A stretch of DNA of 64,000 bases, taken from the NCBI RefSeq assembly GCF_022953055.1, contig NZ_JALJEJ010000004.1, positions 1 through 64,000 on the forward strand, given 5' to 3'. The notes under the pieces were generated by a model. The model was not told where the DNA came from and did no database searches. It saw only the letters and a program-made list of their open reading frames with translations. The number at the start of each line of letters is the position of its first letter. The first letter of the stretch is position 1. Made by a program: the position numbers and the translations under genes. This document shows positions 63,107-64,000 of this stretch, one piece after another. Source of the DNA: Mucilaginibacter straminoryzae (GTDB lineage: Bacteria > Bacteroidota > Bacteroidia > Sphingobacteriales > Sphingobacteriaceae).

Positions 63107-64000
63107 TTAAAATTTAAATCCCGACACTCCTTTTGTCGCTTGCGCCCCCGTTCCATTAAAAGGCAACAGGTAAAAACTGTAGTGGTAATTACCTGAAGGT
63201 ATTTGATATTGAGGTAATGGCGCTGCCACTTCAGACCAGCTATCGTTACCGCCGACACCGGTTTGCTTCAGATCGATATTCAGCGTGATAAAGCCTGCAT
63301 CATGCAGCTTGTTGGTATGCCTTGCCGTAGCAATATTTTGTTCGGTATAAGGCCAGGCACTCATGCTTAATAAACTGTCCGCAATAATCAGCAAGCCTTG
63401 CTTTTTAGATTCGTCGCCCAGAAACATCCAGCGTACATCCGTACGGTTACCGGTTTCCTGCGGAACCACATACGGTTCCATAAATGAATTGATCGGCATA
63501 TGGTAGATGCCAGCGATGGCACCTGAATTCCGGTCGATGTAATTTTCGAAAGGCCCACGGCCATACCAACTGATCTGCTGATACGTGGCGTCTATCCCCC
63601 CCTGCATCCCTATTTTAGGAATATTAGGTAGTTTTGGATCAGCGGTAAGCTGATAGTCAACCTTGATAGCCCCGTTACCGTTAATCACATAAGTAACCGT
63701 AACCTTAGCACTATCGCCGATCAGGGTGTAGGTGCTATTTATTGTAATTTTGCCATCAGTTTGCCTGTTCGTGCCAGTACTAACCAGCTTTGGCGTTGAT
63801 TTAAACCACGGCTTTAGCTTTTTATCCATCTTCCAGCCGCGACGGTCGTTATCTGTCATAGGCCGGGTAAAATGCGGCAGCAAAGGCTGGCACATCTTCT
63901 CTTTACCCTTCCATATGTACGAGGATAATGCCCCGTCTTCTTTGTTGAATAATATCTTAAAACCGCTGCCGGTAACCGCGTAGGCATTATTGTTTTCCGT
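63107..64000 (-). CDS. GH2 beta-galactosidase-like protein, C-terminal fragment
   Basis: The frame is open to the window edge, so only the last 297 residues or so are seen. They form the C-terminal beta-galactosidase small-chain domain: GSGFKILFNKEDGALSSYIWKGKEKM, then PLLPHFTRPMTDNDRRG, ISWYGRGPFENYIDRNSGA and PYVVPQETGNRTDVRWM. The catalytic domain lies outside. It is the upstream gene of the GH106-GH127 operon. Confidence 0.88.
   Translation of the reverse strand, partial: TENNNAYAVTGSGFKILFNKEDGALSSYIWKGKEKMCQPLLPHFTRPMTDNDRRGWKMDKKLKPWFKSTPKLVSTGTNRQTDGKITINSTYTLIGDSAKVTVTYVINGNGAIKVDYQLTADPKLPNIPKIGMQGGIDATYQQISWYGRGPFENYIDRNSGAIAGIYHMPINSFMEPYVVPQETGNRTDVRWMFLGDESKKQGLLIIADSLLSMSAWPYTEQNIATARHTNKLHDAGFITLNIDLKQTGVGGNDSWSEVAAPLPQYQIPSGNYHYSFYLLPFNGTGAQATKGVSGFKF

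Overview
The window is chromosomal DNA from a Bacteroidota bacterium, most likely a Sphingobacteriaceae member close to Mucilaginibacter or Pedobacter. The evidence is the long two-part NusB, the fused SecDF, Rho with a long Gln/Asn/Glu-rich insert, DUF3276, DUF1573 and DUF5522 proteins, TAnnTTTG-type promoter boxes a few bases before start codons, near-absence of Shine-Dalgarno sequences, and a carbohydrate cluster at the right end. No rRNA, tRNA, CRISPR array or phage gene was found.

Left edge (1-255): the 5' end of an IS1182-type transposase, whose terminal repeat abuts a truncated copy of a dispersed palindromic repeat. 256-8994: an exonuclease/GIY-YIG fusion nuclease, an M23 lipoprotein, a CDF cation exporter, pyrF, rho, pssA-purS, an Hpt protein and folK. 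9081-16365: sppA, a PolX-like protein whose polymerase centre looks dead, then rfaE2, a family 9 glycosyltransferase, an outer-membrane protein and a SixA-like phosphatase, with dprA convergent. 16366-22784: an orphan BlaI-type repressor behind five operator palindromes, the sigma factor/rsmG/glycosyltransferase block, and tgt-lptF/G-EamA.

22785-32231: a 714-base gene-free stretch, lapA-like, a hydroxyacid dehydrogenase, ispE, thyA-folA separated by small repeats, secDF, an NDH-2-type oxidoreductase and a repeat-filled gap. 32232-40174: GNAT acetyltransferase, small iron-permease-family protein, fbaA, accD, a BamA/TamA-type barrel, an extremely acidic protein, a cysteine desulfurase and glmM (apparent TTG start). 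40289-47641: PAP2 phosphatase-ZIP transporter, MarR, then the minus-strand run ybbR-coaE-MBL exonuclease-DUF5522 and nusB-DUF1573-yajC, and a leucine-dehydrogenase-like enzyme. 47837-53459: ABC exporter, DUF3276, DUF5362, mgtE, ychF.

53793-64000 is the accessory region: a sodium/solute symporter coupled to a DUF5703 protein faces a minus-strand operon of GH2 (cut by the window edge), GH106 and GH127. This looks like a plant cell-wall (rhamnose/arabinose/galactose-containing) glycan locus that uses a symporter here; no SusC/SusD pair is visible inside the window.

Most of the window is ordinary core genome. The best leads are enzymes whose usual key residues are replaced (PolX-like polymerase triad, the GGGK lysine of the leucine dehydrogenase homologue, the three zinc cysteines of Tgt), the five-operator orphan BlaI promoter, the nuclease fusion with a UvrC-like cysteine pattern, and the 53-residue Cys-rich protein translationally coupled to an MBL-fold exonuclease.
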